From: Didymodactylos carnosus
Taxonomy: Eukaryota; Rotifera; Eurotatoria; Philodinida; Philodinidae
Assembly: GCA_905250885.1 (NCBI GenBank)
Contig: CAJNOQ010000268.1
Location: 1 to 58,235, forward strand
Length of the DNA stretch: 58,235 bases
Reading direction: 5' to 3'
Below, in pieces: positions 35,201 to 48,400 of this stretch (position 1 is the stretch's first letter; the number at the start of each line of letters is the position of its first letter). A model generated the notes under the pieces. The model worked only from the letters and a program-made list of their open reading frames with translations, had not been told where the DNA came from and made no database searches. The translations under genes were made by a program, and so were the position numbers.

Positions 35201-36525
35201 CAAGGTCCATCAATGCTCAAAGTAAATCATTTCAATTCAAATATATATGATGATTCATTCTCTTTGTGTTTTAATTTTAATAGGATATAAGAAGTCTCGT
35301 AGAAGATCGTATTTATGATAAATTAAACGATAAAATTGATCAATGTCTTGATATAGGCACGCTATTTGTTTGTTTTCTAATTAGCAGGTAAAATAATATT
35401 TTGGCCGCTTTCTTTTGTTCAGCTTCATACGATTGGTTAATGCCTGAACCCGCCGGCTTTGCGAGTAATTACATACAAACGACAATACAATTTCTTGAAA
35501 CTACATTCCGTGCATTCACACATTTACCAGTATGTTGTACCCACCTTTTTGCACAAAGTATTTGTTTGCATTCTTTTTCTCTTCATTTCAACAGCGAAAA
35601 GTAAGTAGTCAGAAATTGAGGGAAATTTTCACAGGATGTCAATTATTCATGTCAATTTCAAAACAATAATCTGCTGCTATTGTTAATAGACTAATGCTAA
35701 AATAATTTAGATTTTTGTCTATTGCTTAATAACTTTTGGAATCGAGGCTAAAACGTTATTACATATCTTCCTCTCTTATGCTTAATCACTCTCTCATTTC
35801 CCGAATATAAATTCAGTAGTAATAACAATCTATTGTTTCCTCATTTAAAATAAAATTAAGTAAATATTTCGTTTCAGACCCAACTATCCCAAACAACATG
35901 CTCATCTGCGTGTAAACACATTTCTACATCATTAATGAATATATTACTTAGTCCAGATGTCAAAGCGATATCGCTTGGTGCTTTACAACAATTTGAACTT
36001 GATCTTATGCAATGTGAAGGTAATAAAATTTTATTTAGAATTATTAATAAATAATTCAATGTTCTATTTTTCAGTTTTTGCTTCGTGCATTCAAATTCCA
36101 AATTGGGACAATAGTACATTATTACTCTATTTCCAAGATTTACGACAAGTGAGTTGAAACTATTACGATAAGAACACTAGTCGTCAAATATTTCTTATTT
36201 AGTTACTTGATCTAGTTATAAATAAAGATTGGAACAAGTATCTCACCGATTTTGGAAAAGAAGACGCACAATTTGCGCGTGTTACACCTCAAGCAGCATT
36301 AATCGTCGTGGAAAAGTGTGTACTTATCTCATTTGTTCTATTTTTTTTTCACCCCCAGATTATCTATATGCATACGTTTGTTTTAGAATGCGAGAAGGTT
36401 TGAAACGTGCAAGACCATTTTTTCCTTTTGGTTCTCGTCAACAATCCGAAAAAGATGATAAAAAACTACTTGATCAAGTAGCAAAAGATTTACGTAATTT
36501 GATCAACGATAGAGCAAATTCGTGA
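32290..36525 (+). CDS. EXOC6: Exocyst complex component 6 (Sec15)
   Basis: Exocyst subunit that tethers secretory vesicles to the plasma membrane and binds Rab GTPases. Nineteen exons rebuild 789 residues (human ~804): 32290-32384, 32447-32612, 32686-32824, 32907-32952, 33009-33213, 33272-33703, 34136-34207, 34340-34389, 34451-34604, 34671-34780, 34852-34972, 35036-35115, 35170-35221, 35284-35356, 35423-35529, 35878-36019, 36075-36148, 36203-36315, 36387-36525. Matches along the length include IEKLCNFQYQNFVKAFHELL, DFSSMYKSLHINLFLNLKDD, VTGFFIIEDHVLNTTDGVI, SYDWLMPEPAGFASNYIQTT, SSACKHISTSLMNILLSPDV, LGALQQFELDLMQCE and LRQLLDLVINKDWNKYLTDF. A small Gln run (EQQQQQQSNE) sits in a loop that also varies in other species. 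The intron after exon 14 appears to be GC-AG. A candidate 6-nt microexon (35595-35600) lies within the intron after exon 15. Alternative EXOC6B cannot be distinguished. Confidence 0.94.
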
Positions 36526-38762
36526 ATGAGGAAAGTTTCGTACCCTTAATTGAAACATTAAGATTTTCTCAGTATATTTATTATACTTTTTTTTTTTCTA
36601 TTATCTATTTGTGAAATTAGTGTATTTATTTTTGATTACAATGTTTTTTTATACAGATACTTATTTATATTATAGTTGATATTTTTACTTTTTTCGCTTC
36701 CAATCATTTATTATTTTTGCGCATTTTTGCGAGAAATAATTTCATTTATAACAAATATATACGTTCAAACTATCAGTAGCTACTAAAGTTTTATTAATAC
36801 ATGTAGTTCTTACTCATACGGACTAAACTAGCAGATCCCAACAACTCAAATTAAATTATTTAGAATATGTCACTTCGAGTATATCTTCATATTCTAGAAT
36901 TGGTATGCACCACTTTTAAATGAGGCGGAGGTACCGAATCTATGCGCACGAGCGACGCTCGAGAAAAAAAGTATTTTCAGACAATTTTCAAAATTTTAAT
37001 TCGTACTATCTCTTCAGAAAAATAAAATCGAAAGAACTTTTTTGAGCTCTTGTTCAATAAGGTGAAAAAGCAATTGAGGAAAATCGACTAAAGTTTTTTC
37101 AAAGTATCAGTCATGATTCAAAGTGGAGGAGAAATGAGAAAGAAAATGTGATTACTTCACTTTTTTCGGAGAAATGTTGGCAGATTTTGCTTCTCTGAGT
37201 GGATGACTTATAAACATAACTATTTTTCTCCACTAATTCTTCCCATTTACAATCCACTTTTCGACTAATTCAATGATTTAAGTTCTGCTAATTGACAGAG
37301 GATGTTAAAAATATGGAGAGGCTAATTTATTCTTTGCTAACAACCATTATGCTAAAATCAAAACTCGACACCATGAATGCATTAAACAGGATCCAACATA
37401 ACCGAAATAATACAAAAATGAAAAAAAAACGCCCCAAACTGACTAATTTCCTAACTTACTAATGCTAATACATTGTAAGACAATGGAACTTCTATAAAAT
37501 TACTTTACTAAATCATTATGAATAAAAAAAGAAGATAAGAAGTGAAGACACAGAAAGTCATAGAGCGTTTTAAAAATAGGCGGAGCTCAGAAGATTTTCT
37601 TCTCCTCTCCTGATCGAGTTATTACCGAAGCATCAAGCAGAATAACAGCCTATCTTATTTTGAACTCGAATAAAACAACAAGGAAATCAATAAAAATAGA
37701 TACTCTAAAAATCACCGAAAATTTGTTTTTCCTATTCTTTCTTCGATGTAAAAGTGGAACAAATACAAGAGATTCCATTCTCTCCTTGTCGTATGACCAC
37801 ATGTTTTAACGAAATGTTAAACCAAAAGATAGGTGAAGCTGTCTCTCGAGTTCGCCCTGTGAAGGTGATTAAGAACATTGCTCGTTTTTTCCGATCCTGA
37901 TGAAGTTTAATACTTTATGTATGCGGTTAGTGTTACGAATCGGATTAGAACCAGTATAGTATCAACAGGATCACTTGACATTTTACTTAAAAATAATCAT
38001 TTGTTTTTCAATAAAAGCCTAGAATGAATGTATAAAAGAATTATTAGGATTTTTTAGATAGGCATTACTTGAGAAAAACATCTACTTGCTGACAAAATAA
38101 CAGTTATAGAGAAAGTTTATTATTAGCGTTGTTGAATGGTACACTTCAAAGATCATCCTCAATCATCTGTTTCATATTTGTAATACCGTAGAATAATAAA
38201 AATTTGATGTAATTATTTTATCATTTACGTCTTAAATATTTCATATAATATTATAGTTAAGCTACTTAACACTTAATCATTTATTTGATTTTATTTCAAT
38301 TTTTAGTTACAACGAAAAATATTCGACGGCGACAACAAGATCACATATTTTAATGTACAAGGAAAAAATAAGACAAAAATCAACAAGCTATACAAAACAG
38401 ATCCTACATACTGTCAAAAGCACTTGTGTGCACCTTAAAAAGTGTGCTAACATATGACGAAAGTAAACAAGAAGTAATAACTTTTTTTTATTTCTATAAT
38501 TTTGATTAACCGTTTTCAAAACGGTTGCATCCCAGATAGATTGTAAATTTGCTAGTTAAATGAAAAGCATTTTTTTTTGTGGAAGCAAACTTCTGCTAGC
38601 AGTAAACATGCCCCATTATTTTGATAAACAAATTGAACACTGATGTCTTAAGGTCATAGCGATTCTATCGCGTTTAAAAGAAAAAAGCTTTGACTCCTTT
38701 GTTTACTACATTCAAAAGGATCGAATAACACATGTACGTAAAAGTAAATGTCATAAACACTA
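36526..38762. other. EXOC6-RPRD1 intergenic region
   Basis: About 2.2 kb between the convergent 3' ends of EXOC6 (+) and RPRD1 (-). No gene is recognised. A short exon-like frame at 38307-38438 is listed separately. A GGCGGAG-containing segment near 36925 recurs at about 37577, but I cannot define a repeat boundary. Confidence 0.5.
38307..38438 (+). other. Isolated exon-like frame
   Basis: After a good acceptor (TTTCAATTTTTAG) a 44-codon frame runs to a TAA with coding-like composition (IFDGDNKITYFNVQGKNKTK, YCQKHLCAP). No upstream exon or start is visible. It may be the terminal exon of a lost gene or chance. Not assigned to a family. Confidence 0.25.
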
Positions 38763-40167
38763 TTATTTTGAAAACAAATCACCAGCACTTGGTAATGGTG
38801 CTAAATCATCTTGTATTCGGTCACAATCGGGCATGTTTTGACGATGTTGTTCAATTTCTTCTCGAATCAAATCTAATTTTGGTAATTTCACTTTATATTC
38901 ATCGTATAACCTTTCTTCATACTCATTTTGTCGCTCCTGTGCTTGAATAAAACCTTGTAACATCTTTGCTGTATATCGTCTTGAACGTAATTCACTTTCT
39001 AAGCGTAAATTATATTCATCTAATAAACGATGTGCCTCAGTAACAATCTGATATAGTTCCATTGCTTCTGCTTTATCTCGAAGGGTTTTTAATAAATTAA
39101 CATCACTGACTTCTGGTGGAAGAGCAGCTATTTTTTCACGTACAACAGCGTCAGATGATGGTGAATTTTCTAATTCTTGTAACATTTTAACGAGTTCATC
39201 GGCTATTGGAATTGGTATTGGATTTATCGCCAAATCACGTCTTGTCTCTTCTCTCAATGATAATTTACGTTTGGGTTTACGACGTCGTTTGATTGATACA
39301 TCATTAGTTGTGTTATTATTAGTTGCAGAGCGTTTTAAAGTTCTGTTCGCCATATAGACATTATCTACATTTTGCCTTTCATCGTTATCATCTACTTCAT
39401 CCGATAAATTTGAATTACTATTTTTGTTGTTGTTATTGACTGTATCGTTTGATTGAGTCTAAATTAAAGATAAAAACTTCATTTTGTTAGCTTCATAGTC
39501 TAGATAAAATCTGAATAAACACCACGATGCCTTGAATCTCAATATCGACTTATAAAAATCCTGTCAAATAAAAATGCTTTTAGAGCCTAAAATATTTATA
39601 TTTACTCCATTTTCGTACGACAGTTTTAATAATTTAATTGCATCTAATTCATAAATTTGTCTTTCGTTCCATATTTGAATTATACGTTTCACGGTTCTTC
39701 TAGTGGCATTATCTACACAGCGTACAATGTGTTCGACAGCTGCGGCCAACACTGGTAAAAAATCACGAACAAACTCGCCACCTTTTCGTTTATCATTCTG
39801 TATAACATCATTGGCAACATAAAGAAACGCTAAAAACAAAGAAAATAAGATTATTTGAATTAAACAATACAAAATAATAGTCCGTGCTCTGAATTATTAT
39901 TGAAACTACAATTTTAAAACAAAAGCAATTGATAGTTTTAGAAGTTATATGATTGTTCATTCATAATCTTCGCTAACAATCGTTCAAAAATATATCAAGT
40001 TTACCTATTTTACGCTGTGGTGGCGCACGAATTAATTCCTTTGCCCAAACATGAACAATTAGTTGTGATTGACGTCGGTGATGCAGAAGAAAAAGTGAGA
40101 TCGTTTCCACACTTTGTTGAGATGTTGACAATTCAGAAAAACGTTTAATAAGCGCAGTTTCACTCAT
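38763..40167 (-). CDS. RPRD1: RPRD1A/B-like CTD-interacting protein
   Basis: Regulation of nuclear pre-mRNA domain-containing protein 1 (RPRD1B is CREPT), which binds the phosphorylated RNA polymerase II C-terminal domain and recruits phosphatase. Three exons (40167-40005, 39829-39606, 39458-38763) give 360 residues; human has 312-326. The N-terminal CID domain (~1-128) reads ALIKRFSELSTSQQSVETIS, VHVWAKELIRAPPQRKI, AFLYVANDVIQNDKRKGGEF and IQIWNERQIY. A low-complexity Asn/Asp linker (NNNNKNSNSNLSDEVDDNDE) and a basic stretch (RRRKPKRKLS) come next, then the coiled-coil dimerisation region with SSDAVVREKIAALPPEVSDV and YTAKMLQGFIQAQERQNEYE. It ends in the family signature LAPLPSAGDLFSK. Introns are 175 and 147 nt. 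The linker is longer than in mammals. Confidence 0.95.
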
Positions 40168-42447
40168 TCTTGTGGACGATTAATATTTTTTGTTGATCCA
40201 ATGTGACTGCCCAAAGACAATCTAATAAAATTAACTTCTGGTATAGTATGAAATTAGTGGAATACAATCGTGAATGTCGGTCATAACGTCTAGAAGTGTA
40301 AATACTAACAAAAAAAGTTGGAACAAGCAAAAAAATCCAGACAGGGCGAGACCACAAAAGAGAATAATGGAGGAGAGCGCGAGAAAAACTTGTCACACCC
40401 ATTGCACAGCGGGAAATCAAACTAATCAGTAAAAAAACGTGATATGAAAGCTCGGGAAGAGAATTTGAAAAAGAAACAAATTGCTCGATTGACTGAGTGA
40501 CAGTTTTGCTATCCTAACTCCTTCATGATTGTGGGATTTTGACCAATACCAGAAGCGAGGCTACCATGGTTGTGGTATGTAACATCCAATATGATCTCGA
40601 CCTATTTCCAATATGAGAATATAAAAATTTTCCTACATTTATTTGAAATTTTGGTTAAACAGTTAAGGAAAATATCACTGAGATAATTCACTATGACAAT
40701 GGATTGAGACGTTGAAACCGTTCTCTACGTTCATTGGAGAATAAAACTCACCCACGCCATAACACTCGAGAAAACGGTAAATCAGAAGGAATATACCTAT
40801 ACTACATAAGCAGGTGGAACGGAGGTAAAAACCTACGAATGCTATCTAACTTTTAAGCGAACATTCCACTTTTCCCATTACACTGAGATATTTCTTATAG
40901 ATATAATAAAGTGTCATCAACATTCTTAAATTTATAAACTTAAGCACAAACTTATGTCAACGTTTCGTTCGTTTTAGTGTGTTTACGGCATTATTTTAAG
41001 ACAATTTTAGGTCAGTGCTTAAGCTAAAATCACGTTCTTTTTAGTTAAGACAAACTTAAATTAGAACGAAGATGTAAGGTGTTACTTCAAACTTTTAATG
41101 AAACACCTAGAATTAAGTGAAGCATTAACTAAGATGAGTTCGAGAGCTGTAAAAGCTACTTATAACTATTGTTAAAACAATCCCCAAGAGAACGTTTTTT
41201 TTTGTACACATGTCGAGCATATGTAGTTAATTTTATTCTAGTAGAAACATATTCAAAAAACGATTTTTATTTCAGTTTCAGTTTATGGAAATTTTCGATA
41301 ACTTTTACTATGAACAAAATTACTTGATTACTTTAATTCTCGATCATTACAGTTATACTAATGTTAACCAATATATAAAGGGTGAACCAAAATTACTAAA
41401 ACATTTCAGTAGTGATTAGTAGTCAATTCGTTTCAGTAATTCTGGTCCACCTTATATGACGTCGCTAGGCGAGGCGAGATAAGGCATCATAGGTGTAATG
41501 TTGACTTTTGGTTATTAATAGTTTAAAAACAGCAATGTGACATCCAAAATATGCGAAATATACAGATTTGAATTTACTGTTATATATTAGAAAAGGCAAG
41601 TTGTTTTGTTTTATTTTTTTTCTGTATGTTTATGGTTTATTCTTTCATTCATTCACATATTACTTTTTGCTTTGAGTCAATTTGTCTTCCACAATATTTT
41701 TTTGATTATGATATTTTTGAAACAAAACTTCCTATTGTTATTGTTATCAAGTCTATATCAAGAAATGAATATAATTTATTTTGAAAGCTCGCTTTAGCAT
41801 GTGAAACAAATGTTAAATTATTTATTTTTAACGTCTTTTTTCAGTGAAAATATTCACAATGTGTTACGTTAGAAGATAAATCGTTGAAGGAGAACATTTT
41901 TTGACCATGTGTACTTTTAAGTTGACGGTTGGTCAAAAACGATATTTATTCTGTATTATTTTTCTTTTATAAAAGTAAAATAAAAAGAATTGATGATTTA
42001 TTTTTTTATAGTAACACATTTTATTTACTCGAGTACTTCCTTTTGAGATTCAGAAAAACAACATAAAAGAGAGCACAGCAGTAAATGCAGTGACTTTGTA
42101 TATGCCGTTAATTTTACAGGATTAATCTGAAGGTGAGCTGCTTTGTTTAGAGAACAGAGCTTAAGAATTACAATAGATAAACAATACAAACAGAAGAAAT
42201 TATACTACAGCTTTTTTTCTTTTACATTGCACGTAATGCCGGAAATTAGACTTCATTTTCATACAATCAGTTAATCACACATTATGAGTTAGTCAGATTG
42301 CTATGAACTTTCTTCCGTTTTTAAATATATAATAGAAACAGTTTAACTTAGTTTTTGAAAATTCTAGAATTATTTGGACGGTGTCAATTTATTATATTGA
42401 CTTCAGTCTTTTTACTGTGATTGTGCACAACAATTGAACAATAAGAG
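40168..42447. other. RPRD1-TBK1 divergent intergenic region
   Basis: About 2.3 kb separate the RPRD1 start (-) from the TBK1 start (+), so both promoters should lie here. The only defined element is the small inverted-repeat unit at 41374-41456. No gene is recognised; the frames at 40160-40420 and 41606-41797 are composition-driven. Confidence 0.5.
41374..41456. mobile_element. 83-bp mariner-like mini-element
   Basis: TATAAAGGGTGAACCAAAAT on the left mirrors ATTCTGGTCCACCTTATA on the right, and the match continues through AATTACT(A/G)AAAC toward the centre. The whole unit can fold on itself. Flanking TA and the AGGGTGNNCC-type end resemble Tc1/mariner MITEs. The superfamily call is tentative. 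Confidence 0.6.
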
Positions 42448-45400
42448 ATGAGTGTGGAAGAAACACAAAATTATTTTTGGGCTGTACAAGATCTATTAGG
42501 TCATGGTGCGACGAGTCAAGTGTACAAAGCGTATAATAAACAAACGGGTGATATGGTTGCGGCAAAAGTTTATGTTATCCCTTCACCAAATAATTCACGT
42601 ATGCCGAATGCACAACGAGACAAAGATTTTCGTCCAATATTAGATAAAGAACTAAAAATATTAAAAGGAGCTCTACATGAAAACATTGTACGTTATATTG
42701 CATTAGAACCTGTTATTTTTGATGCCACAGTTACAACACCAACTTCACCATCATCTTCGCGCGTAAATCGTGAAGCACTATTTATCGAATATTGTAATGG
42801 TGGAAGTTTACATAATCTACTCGGTATTCAGTAGATCTGTGTAACTATTTTTTAATCTTTACATTTCAATTTTTATTTTAGAAATGAATGAACACCGTTA
42901 TGGCTTATTCGAAGATGATTTTCTGCTTTTATTCAAACATTTAACGTATGGTCTAAAACATTTACACGAAAAAAATATTGTAAGTAAAAAGATTGTTAAG
43001 CAAAAAATCAAAAAAAAGATGGGCTGAAAGTGAGAGTGTTCCTATTTTTTCATGTCGTTCATTGGGCTTACTATTTTTATTTTTTCTATTCATAATTACT
43101 CAGAGCAGAATAGGCACTAAAATGTTTTTATTTCGAATATCGACTGGATTTTGTTTATATTTTTAGTACTAAATTTTCAATTTATTGATTGTCGTTTACA
43201 CTTTACATATCAAAGTTATTTTTTTTAATGTTTAATCAGAATCTAAGGAGTTTCACATTTTAGCTCCAAAAGAGGTGCACTGACAAGATTTTCTTCTTCG
43301 ATAGAATCAGAGATGAACTTTAATTGTTAAAAGCATGTTTATATTTCTTTGCTAGATTCATCGCGATATTAAACCCGATAATATCATGTTATCAATCAAT
43401 CTTAATGGCGAACGAACGTACAAACTAGCTGATTTAGGTGTGGCACGTGAAATGTTGGTTAATGAGGGTGAATTATCGTTTAAATCTTTGGTTGGAACAG
43501 TGAGTATTTTTTTACACAATTATTATTTGCCATAAACAGTTTGTGTCTCTACTATCTGTTCTTTTTCCCTATATCAGTATAAAACGACTTCTACTTGACG
43601 TTATTAATTTAGGAAGAATATTTACACCCAGACTTATATCTTCGTGCTCTACATAATGGCAAGTCTTCTGATTTTCCATTTGAAATCGATTTATGGTCAT
43701 TGGGTGTTACCCTTTATCAATGTGCTACGTAATTATTTTTGTAACCTAGAAAATTGTTAACATTATCCTATTTGTATTGTTTGTTTTAAGCGGAGAATTA
43801 CCATTCTCACCATTTAATGGTACAAGAAAAGATCGTACAACAATGAAAGAAATATTAGTACAAAAACCAGACGGAGTTATATCTGGTAAGGTCAAACGTC
43901 TATTCTTGTCATGAAAACAGCTATTCATTTTTTTTGGTCGTAGGTATTCAAAATTCATCTGGTGGTGCAATTGAATGGTCAAAAACATTACCAGCATCAT
44001 GCCGTTTATCACCAAGTTTAAAACGACGTTTAGAAGCTTTATTACCACGTTTATTAGAATCGAATCGTTTAAAATTAATGAAATTTAGTGATTTTTTTAG
44101 TGAAGCCGATCGTTTATTAAATACTGTTCCATTATATTATTTAAATCTGAAAACATTTAACTTAACGTGTACGTATTTTGAACCATCACAATCAATAACA
44201 CAATTATATGATTCATTGAAAAAATATAATAATGATAGTGGTGATTATTACTGTTGTATACAAAATATTCATTATCCACTTCCAAAAGCAAATACAATAA
44301 CAATTAAAGCATTTTGCGAACAATTACCTATACCACCATCAAAAGAAAATCCATTGGTATTTTATACATTTTCCACCGAACGATCTGATAATAATTATGT
44401 TCCTAAGATAATAATTCCTGAGGTTAAACCAATAAAACAATATAATGATGTTGCAGCTGCATGCGATTGGTCTAAAGATGTCATTGGCTCATTTTTCTAT
44501 ATCAAAGATCAATTAATGGAATATCAGAATATATTACAAACGGCTCAATGCTCAACATCAATCATTCAGCAACATTTAAAATCAAAATTAGTCGAATTTC
44601 TTTGTTTAATAAGAGAAAAATTGATGATATTCAAATCAATTGATGAATTAAAACTTATACTAGAGCAAATTGATTGCAATAGTAACCAACAGAATGGGAA
44701 TACCAATATGTCATCCCCTGTTTCTCATAATAATAGTCAGAGTCCTATTAATAACAATGGAGGCTTAAATCGTGATCCAGCAAGTGGCAAGATACTTCTT
44801 GGTTTTTCAGCTTTATTGCTCAATAATAATGTCTCACCAACATCGTCAAACGAAAATAGTCTTTCACCAGGTAATTTTAATCAAAACTATTGCAGTTAAC
44901 GAATAGAGGAGCTTAACCATCATTATGACGATATATTTCTTTTCTATTTTTTAGTGACTGTTGGTCGTCCCTCATCGGCTTCGATTATTCAAGAGAGTTA
45001 TCGTCATTATGTACGTCAATGTTTACATCCGTATGAAGAACTCGTCAAATGTGAAACAGAAATATTATCAATAATTGACAATGATTTTGATGGACAATCA
45101 ACCGATGATTCACAGCCGTATAGTAAAACACTTTGGTTATCTCATCGAAATAAAAAATATTTATCATGGTTACATACAATCGAGACTTATATTCGAAAAT
45201 TACACGATTTAAATGAATCATTTCGACGTGATCGTCTTTTAAATTCATATAATCGTTTACAGATCGATGCACATTATCGTCGACGTAAAAATTTAGAAGA
45301 ACTACATGACAAATATAAAAAATTTGCTACAGACGAATGTTATCCATTTATTGTTCAAATATATCAAGATTATGTTGAATGGATGGAAACAAAATCAAAA

Positions 45401-48400
45401 TGTGTTCAAAGATACGAACATATAAAAAGAGTATACAATAAACTATGTGATGATATGAGTAATTTAATTACACTAGATGATTTAAGAAAGATGGTTTACA
45501 GTAACCTAAAAGGTGGAAGTAGTGGTGGTTCGAACATCGGAGAAACATCAATATTACTGCCAAGTCCACCTCTACAAATGAACAGCAATAACAATCTTCT
45601 TCGACAACAGCATCAAGGAACAGAAAATGGTGGAAACATGGACGATTATGATGATGAAGTTAGTGAGAGTGATAGCGCTCAGAAAACAAACAGATTTCTT
45701 AAAGTAAGTTTGACACAAGGAGTAAAAAGCGATTCTAGAATGTTTGCACAAAATCTGAAATGCCATTAAGAATTAGAGACTAAGAATTGACTGTTTCTAA
45801 AGACAACGTTTATTTCTTGTTTATATGAAAAGTACTAGACAGTTTGGAATTTATTTTATATTCTTGCTAGCACTTTGTCAGGCTTTTTATTAAAAGAGAG
45901 ATAAATGTTTCTTGTTTGAATCTATACTACTATTTTCCTTATACATAATAGTCTATCAGAAGACAGTCTATTTATTGTGTCTGATGCACAAAAGGTGGTC
46001 GCTGCTTAATGTAAACACTTTGCACTCTCTATTGTGATTTCAAAAAATATTGTTATTGTTTTGTGTTGACAATATCTTTTATTATTATTTTTTTAAATTT
46101 TGATCCATTTTCTCGGATTCGTTATTTCAGTGCGATATTACGGAATACAAGTTTCGTTTTTTCTCAAAAATCCTGCATTAGTTGATATTCCATACTCTAT
46201 ATGTGTGTTTTCAACTCAAAAATCGAGAATAAGAAGAAATAGATAGATGTTCTTATGTTTAATTACACACCCGTGTGTGAGCGATAATAGCAATTGACTT
46301 GAATAAAACTCGAAACAAAGAAACAACTTAGAAAATCATTATTCCGGATGGCATTCCAGAATTTAGAAATGTGTACATTTTTATTCTAGTGCTTTTTACT
46401 CCTTGATTTGAAGAGTCCCACTATTATTTTATTCAAAATATCGGGACTATACAAACTTTTTGGTAATCTCGGAAATGAATGAAAACCTAGGTTACCGACC
46501 ATGCTGGGTGTTATACCACTATTTGTTTTTGTTAAAAAGATCAACAATCCGGTGAAAATCTATATTGGATGAAATAAGCCATTTGTGACTGTTTTCACCA
46601 GAATTTAAGAAATTCCTTGTTCAGTCAAAATCGATCCAAACTGCTATACTATATCTTATCCGCTTAACTTGATTCAGCATTTAAGCTCGATAAAAATATT
46701 TTTCAATTTCTAGAAAACCTTTTATTTTCGTCTTAAAACGTTTATTAAACTTCATGGTACGGTTACGGTGTACGTAAAATTTGATGAAAATGGCCACCAA
46801 TAGCTTATTTCACCTAATATAGGTTTTCATCCGGTTATTGATCTTTTTAACAAAATCAAATAGTGGCATAAAACTCAGTGTGGTCGATAACCTTGAAATT
46901 CTCTATGAATTTCTGTTTTCCCTGCCTGGACTTGAAATTATTTTCTAACAAATATTTCGAGTATTGTTTATGTACCTCACCAATCACATTCCCAGGAATT
47001 GCATTTTATGTTCCTTCACCTAAGTCTAGTATGTGTTTTTGAGAATTTGAATGATGCTTTTGTGTATAATGCCAAAGCCTACACTCTCAATAGCACTAGG
47101 ATTCACAGCTGGATAATTATCCATATAAATTTACGATTCAACTAACGGATCATGCAAAATCTTTTTAAACAAATATTCAGTTCCAAAATCTCTCTCAGTA
47201 AGAATGTGAAGCTCTTATTTGATTTTTCTTTAAAAACGCACGTCAAACCGTACAGAAAAGGAATGTGAATATTGGAGATTGAATTTTAAGAAAGGCTGAT
47301 CAGACAACTATATAAAAAATATCTGGTAAAAATGCAGATAAGGAAAATGGTAAATGTGTTTTTTTGGTCTTTTCTGATTGAATCTCAATATTTTTTGGGC
47401 ATAGTATATATGAATGTATAAATCGTTGTCAACACTTTCATATTATAGAAAAATATTTGACATTGGATGTATGCGGTGAGATTTACAGACTTCTGTAATT
47501 CCTTGGGAAGTGATAGATGGGTACATTAATAATATTTAAAATATTTGTTAGCAAATAATTTCAAGTCCAGGCTGAGAAAGCAGAGATTAATAGAGAATTT
47601 CAAGCGCTACCAGAATATATAATTACTTTTCTAAAATATATTTATATATTCATAATCAACTCAAAGATACGACTGAAACGTCTTCTTTCTAGGGGGATAT
47701 ATTTCCATTCATTTTCGAGATTTCCAGAAATCAAAAAAGAAATATGATATTCTCAGAGAAAACTGAACCATTCAGAAACGACGAAAGACAGTGATTTGTG
47801 ACTTGTATAGCTTTGTAGAGGACAGTCCGATGGTTAGATACTACCCTTGAGCGACAAAACTAATGAAGTCTGACTAATGAAGCCTGATCACTGATAATCA
47901 AGGCCTCGCAGTGCTCCCATTTTGAAGGAAGCACTTTGGGCTATTTACTCATGAAAAAGTTGCTACCTTAACTTTTCCAGTTATGAAACGATTTTCTAAA
48001 GATTTCCTAGAAAACCGATTTTGAGAATTCAAACTTTTTTGGTTATGAAAAAATGCATTAAAATCTGGACTATCGAACAGCGAAAACCGCATATCTTTAT
48101 CACATGAACAAAGGCAGAGGCGGTGGAATGATTTTGAAACTATGGACGCTTAAGGACAAGAACGCAAAGAAAAAATAAATTTTCAAAATCTCCAAGTGCC
48201 AGAGTATCCATGGTCCCCATAGTTCCGCCGCCTCTGAACAGGAGACTCAAATGGCAGTATATGGTGAGAAATTGCGTTCTAAATAACATCGTTTTTTGGA
48301 GCGCTGACAAATCGCTAGATAAACGTTGCTAGTGAGGTGTGGAACGTCCAACCATTATTTTCAAAAAAGAAATCAATAGATTGATAATCGAAATATGAGT

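Noticed and set aside
43746..44048. 100-codon minus-strand frame within TBK1
   Set aside because: Antisense to TBK1 exons 5-6 and spans an intron; shadow.
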